A stretch of DNA of 64,000 nucleotides from the NCBI GenBank assembly GCA_009363875.1, contig CM018696.1, forward strand, positions 88,186,215-88,250,214. The letters are read 5' to 3'. Below, in pieces: positions 60,268 to 64,000 of this stretch (position 1 is the stretch's first letter; each line of letters starts with the position of its first letter). Position numbers and translations under genes: made by a program. The notes beneath the pieces were generated by a model, which saw nothing but the letters and a program-made list of their open reading frames with translations, made no database searches and was not told the DNA's origin. The DNA comes from Mikania micrantha. Its lineage: Eukaryota > Streptophyta > Magnoliopsida > Asterales > Asteraceae.

Positions 60268-61821
60268 TACCTGGATTTGTGCGCCTCATCCAAGATAATT
60301 GTTCGAGAGTTACCGAATAGAGGAATCCACATTCGGCTTTTGAAATACAACGGTCCATCATTTTTGATGTCAAGTTTCTTGTCTAATCCCCTCAGTCCCT
60401 CAGCAGAATAGTTCGTTGCTTGTAAAGCTTGTTGCTGAGCTTCTCTGATCCGAGGAATCAGACTGGTTTGAATAGTCATACCTAATGCTTTCACACGTAA
60501 AGGTTTGACTCTTTCTTTGCGACTTAAGGCATCAGCTACAACATTCGCCTTGCCTGGGTGATAACGAATTTCACAATCATAATCGTTCAATAGTTCTACC
60601 CATCGCCTTTGTCGCATGTTTAACATCTTCTGATCTAGAATGTGTTGAAGACTTTTGTGATCAGTGTATATAATACACTTAGTTCCATACAAATAGTGTC
60701 TCCAAATCTTGAGTGCAAACACCACTGCACCAAGTTCTAGATCATGAGTGGTATAGTTCTTCTCGGGTACTTTCAACTGCCGAGAAGCGTAAGCAATCAC
60801 CTTTTCGTTCTGCATTAAAACACACCCGAGACCTTGGCGTGAAGCATCACAGTACACTGTGAAATTATCAATACCTTCCGGTAATGCCAAGATAGGTGCG
60901 TTGCAAAGTTTGTGTTTCAACAGTTGGAACGCCTCCTCCTGTTGAGAACCCCATATAAACTGTTGATTTTTCTGTGTCAATGTGGTTAGTGGCAGGGCTA
61001 TCTTTGAAAAGTTCTTGATAAATCTGCGATAATAACCTGCCAGTCCCAAGAATTGACGGATTTCGATTGGGGTTCGTGGTGTTTCCCATTGTTCTACAGC
61101 TTTAATCTTACTGGGATCCACCTGAATGCCATCTTGATTCACCACATGCCCAAGGAATTGCACTTCTCGTAACCAAAACTCACACTTGGAGAACTTGGCG
61201 TATAATTTTTCACGTGCCAAAAGTTCTAAGATCAGTTTCAAGTGTTGAGCATGTTCTTGTTGGCTTCGAGAATAGATAAGAATATCATCAATAAATACAA
61301 TCACAAACTTATCCAAGTAAGGCCTACATACCCGATTCATTAGATCCATGAAAACTGCAGGTGCATTCGTTAATCCAAACGGCATTACTAGAAATTCATA
61401 ATGCCCATATCGAGTTCGAAATGCAGTTTTAGGAACATCATCTTCATATACTCGTAACTGATGATATCCGGATCTCAAATCAATTTTTGAAAAGTAAGTA
61501 GCGCCTTGAAGTTGATCAAACAGATCATCTATACGTGGTAGTGGATAACGATTTTTGATTGTTAATTTATTGAGCTCCCGATAGTCAATACACATCCTGA
61601 ATGATCCATCCTTCTTTTTCACAAAAAGGACTGGTGCTCCCCAGGGTGAGAAACTAGGTCTGATAAAACCTTTGTCCAACAGTTCTTGCAATTGACCTGA
61701 AAGTTCTTGCATTTCGGATGGTGCAAGCCGATACGGGGCTTTAGCAACAGGTGCTGCACCTGGAATCAAGTCAATCCGAAATTCAACTTGTCTCACTGGG
61801 GGTAATCCTGATATGTCCTCA
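60268..61821 (-). pseudogene. Inverted family A-like RT-RNase H segment, frame open
   Basis: On the minus strand it reads from just before RT (EDISGLPPVRQVEFRIDLIP) through RT (FIDD present), RNase H (CDASRQGLG, TDHKSLQH, VVADALSRKER) to the integrase zinc-finger start (LDEAHKSRY). No stop occurs in about 518 codons. No start codon or full polyprotein context remains: upstream it runs into antisense LTR A3, downstream into the foldback joint. By order it is the piece missing between 52117 and 48871, apart from most of the protease. Confidence 0.92.
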
Positions 61822-63609
61822 GATCCTTTTATCAGATTTTCATGCAGAATATGATATTCTTCTTCCTCTCGCTTCTGTTTCAATTCCAGACGAATAAACA
61901 CACACTTCTACCATCTAAATTCATTTTTCAAGCCCTCTGAACGCAAGGATCGCACCCGGGAACGTGTTTTCAAGTCCTGATCGTCGTTTTAGCCGCAGAT
62001 ATCCGTCAGATTAGGTAATGATCCGTTTAAACCTTCTAGTTTGATTTTGATTGATTAGATCTTGATTTTGAACGTAATGACATAGTTAGGATTGTTGATT
62101 ATTGCCTAGATGATGGCTAGGATTGATTATAAACGAAGAACATGAAGTTTTAACGGTTAAATCCTTGTTTTGATCTGTTGTAATGCCCGGTTTGCATGAA
62201 ATCATACCCATGATTATAATGGTTTAACCCATTTGATTATGACAAAGTAGGTGATTAGTTGGATTAATCCTTGAAATGCAAGGTTAAATCCAAATGTTTC
62301 AAACTAATCACAATCATTAACATACTCATTAGAACAATTATCTGATGTTTATGATAACAGTCAGATTAGTATGTTAAACTTGGTTATTACACCTATTATG
62401 ATACTACATTGTGATATTTCATGATAATTGGGTATTCAATAATAAGGATTGATCATTCCTAAGCTATTAAGTTATCTAGAAACTGTTACAGTATCATAAT
62501 CAACATCATTAACTATCTGGTTAATCCAAGATTATTCTGATTAATCAAGAGTGTCATCAACTTTGTATTAGGAATCTAATGCAATGTAGGTTCCTACATT
62601 ATCATACATTATATGATATAACATTAAATTAACTAATTACATAACTAATAATAGTTTGATGACTTTTAAAGCAATGTCTTTGACATTGAACGTTCAGAAA
62701 GATCTAATCAGTAAACTAAAACATAAACGACTCATTAAATATAAATGAATGCAGAATCATTTCTCTATTATCATTTTGGAGATATTCTGCTACATCTATA
62801 ATATCAGGTGAGTTTCGTACGACCCCTTTTCTTTTTAATCTTTTATAAACATCGGGGTAGCGCTGTAAAACTTTTCAAAACTATATGATATGTATCACTG
62901 TTATCTGTGTGATTGCATGTGATTGGTTGGAACTTGTGGATTTCATGGGATTTTTGCCCTGAGAACAGAACACTATCACAGAACTTAAGTCCTCATATCT
63001 GAACTGTATCTAGTGAACCCATGTGTGGCCGAACGGGGAAACATTGATAGTACTATCGGCTGACCACCCATTTGCTGGGAGGATTGCATCTCCCCTTGTG
63101 TGAATGTTTGTTTCCTGTTTTTAGACTGCTTAATGTTGTGATAGACATTAAGATAATGAGGCATTAAGATGCTACCGACGGGTAGTATCTTGTAGAACTA
63201 TATCGTCAGAAAGGAACTAGATACGGGTCCCATGGTTATCTTGAACTGAACATTTTGAGAACTTATAATTACATATCATATCATATTGTGGAACTTGAAC
63301 TTACGAACTCACCAGCTTTGTGCTGACGTTTTCAAACTTAAACCTTTTTGCAGGGAAACAGTGATCGTTAGTGAGGCAGCACTTCAAACACTAGTAATTA
63401 AATAAGTCGGTTGTGTAATAAACTTAGTTGTAAATTTCGGTACTGAATGTAATTATGAAGCCCTGTAATGTATTTATTTTAAGTTAATCTGTGTGCTTTT
63501 GTGATATCGGTTCAAGTAAGTCAACCCTCATCTCTGAGACATCACCACTATGCTTCCGCGACCATTAGAGTGACATCATCAACAGGTGACGAGGGGTGGG
63601 GGTGTGACA
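61822..63609 (+). mobile_element. LTR A3, lacking its first ~360 bp
   Basis: Matches 30675-32462 of LTR A1 with few differences. Its left end is fused to the inverted RT segment at AGATCC. Ends GGTGTGACA before a primer site. Confidence 0.92.
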
Positions 63610-63612
63610 GGG

Positions 63613-63961
63613 TGGTATCAGAGCCACAGGTTATAGAGAATTAGGTGGACTTAGAGACCTAGACTATAACCATAGGCTCGTATAGTGACACAGAGAGCAC
63701 CGAACATGTTTAACGAACAAAAATTGTTTTGAATTAAGCCAGGATAATCAGGTGGTCCGAATTCCAGTTATGAGTGGCCAGCATAACTGAAATTCGCAAC
63801 ACGTGTGCATTTTAGTTTGATTCAACTCAAGCAGAACATTAATAATAATAGGAACGAATTGTTGATTTAAGATAGGGAGAAGCATCTTATCATGTACATG
63901 TTGAATATTGTTATTTAATATTTACTTCATGATACTGATTAAAGATTTTGATTGTACAGCA
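63613..63961 (+). other. Primer site and leader of a third family A copy
   Basis: TGGTATCAGAGCCA at 63613-63626, then a leader colinear with 32480-32814 but with more substitutions and indels than the LTR. Confidence 0.88.
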
Positions 63962-64000
63962 ATGAATGATCAGGGTGAGAGGTATATTTATCAGAGATTC
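63962..64000 (+). CDS. Extra pre-gag ORF of family A, second copy (start only, cut by window end)
   Basis: 13 codons, MNDQGERYIYQRF, align with 32815 onward. Six codons differ only synonymously, four are identical, and three change the residue or stop. There is no early stop here. The rest lies beyond the window. The pattern suggests a protein kept by selection. Confidence 0.6.
   Translation, partial: MNDQGERYIYQRF

Noticed and set aside
60147..61901. 584-codon fused frame as a real gene
   Set aside because: It joins antisense LTR A to RT-RNase H by rearrangement and has no ATG at its start. Only 60268-61821 is retrotransposon coding sequence.

Overview
This window is nuclear DNA of a flowering plant. 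Evidence: AT-rich intergenic DNA, GT-AG introns, three intron-containing genes of plant families, a nuclear copy of plastid DNA, and many plant transposons (Ty3/gypsy chromoviruses, CACTA, hAT, Harbinger-like MITEs, tRNA-derived SINEs). The repeat repertoire suggests a eudicot, perhaps Asteraceae, but that is inference from general impression. No search was run.

Left half (1-30300), gene-bearing. All three host genes are on the minus strand. (i) 1720-5074 is a 12-exon, 455-aa MFS transporter of the MFSD12-like/GPH-symporter type. (ii) 13681-16779 is a 6-exon, 218-aa ESCRT-III subunit SNF7/VPS32. (iii) 23322-25430 is a 2-exon, 199-aa GPI-anchored lipid-transfer protein (LTPG, YLS3-like) with a MITE in its 1.5-kb intron. 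For the first two, the exon joins I derived keep frame at every junction. Between them lie an old LTR remnant, a CACTA end, a 3.1-kb solo LTR with a 5-bp target duplication (TSD), SINE-like insertions, a Harbinger-type MITE, a hAT nested in another hAT (both with 8-bp TSDs), a third hAT, a foldback element and a ~180-bp plastid insert with parts of trnI-GAU and trnA-UGC.

Right half (30315-64000), a retrotransposon nest. Family A is a plus-strand chromovirus: LTR, tRNA-Met primer site, an extra ORF ahead of gag, a hairpin array, then gag. Its extra ORF is split by element C (33576-46945), a complete 13.4-kb minus-strand Tekay/Del-like chromovirus with two 4274-bp LTRs that look identical, an open 1533-codon gag-pol, and the TSD ATGAT. 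Beyond gag, family A is shattered. Integrase, gag C-terminus/protease and an inverted RT-RNase H segment are shuffled among pieces of A LTRs, with microhomology and short templated duplications at the joints. A decayed element B (53238-60186) lies within this mosaic. A third A LTR, followed by primer site and the start of the extra ORF, runs off the right end.

Most interesting: (1) the pre-gag ORF of family A. It has a low-complexity N-terminus, a Gln-rich coiled-coil-like middle and a C-terminal hydrophobic helix, and the 13 codons comparable between two copies differ mainly at synonymous positions. (2) Four hairpins just upstream of gag whose stem shows a compensatory base-pair change. (3) Short CGCG-GTA-CGCG dyads in several LTR families, whose flanks vary while staying self-complementary.
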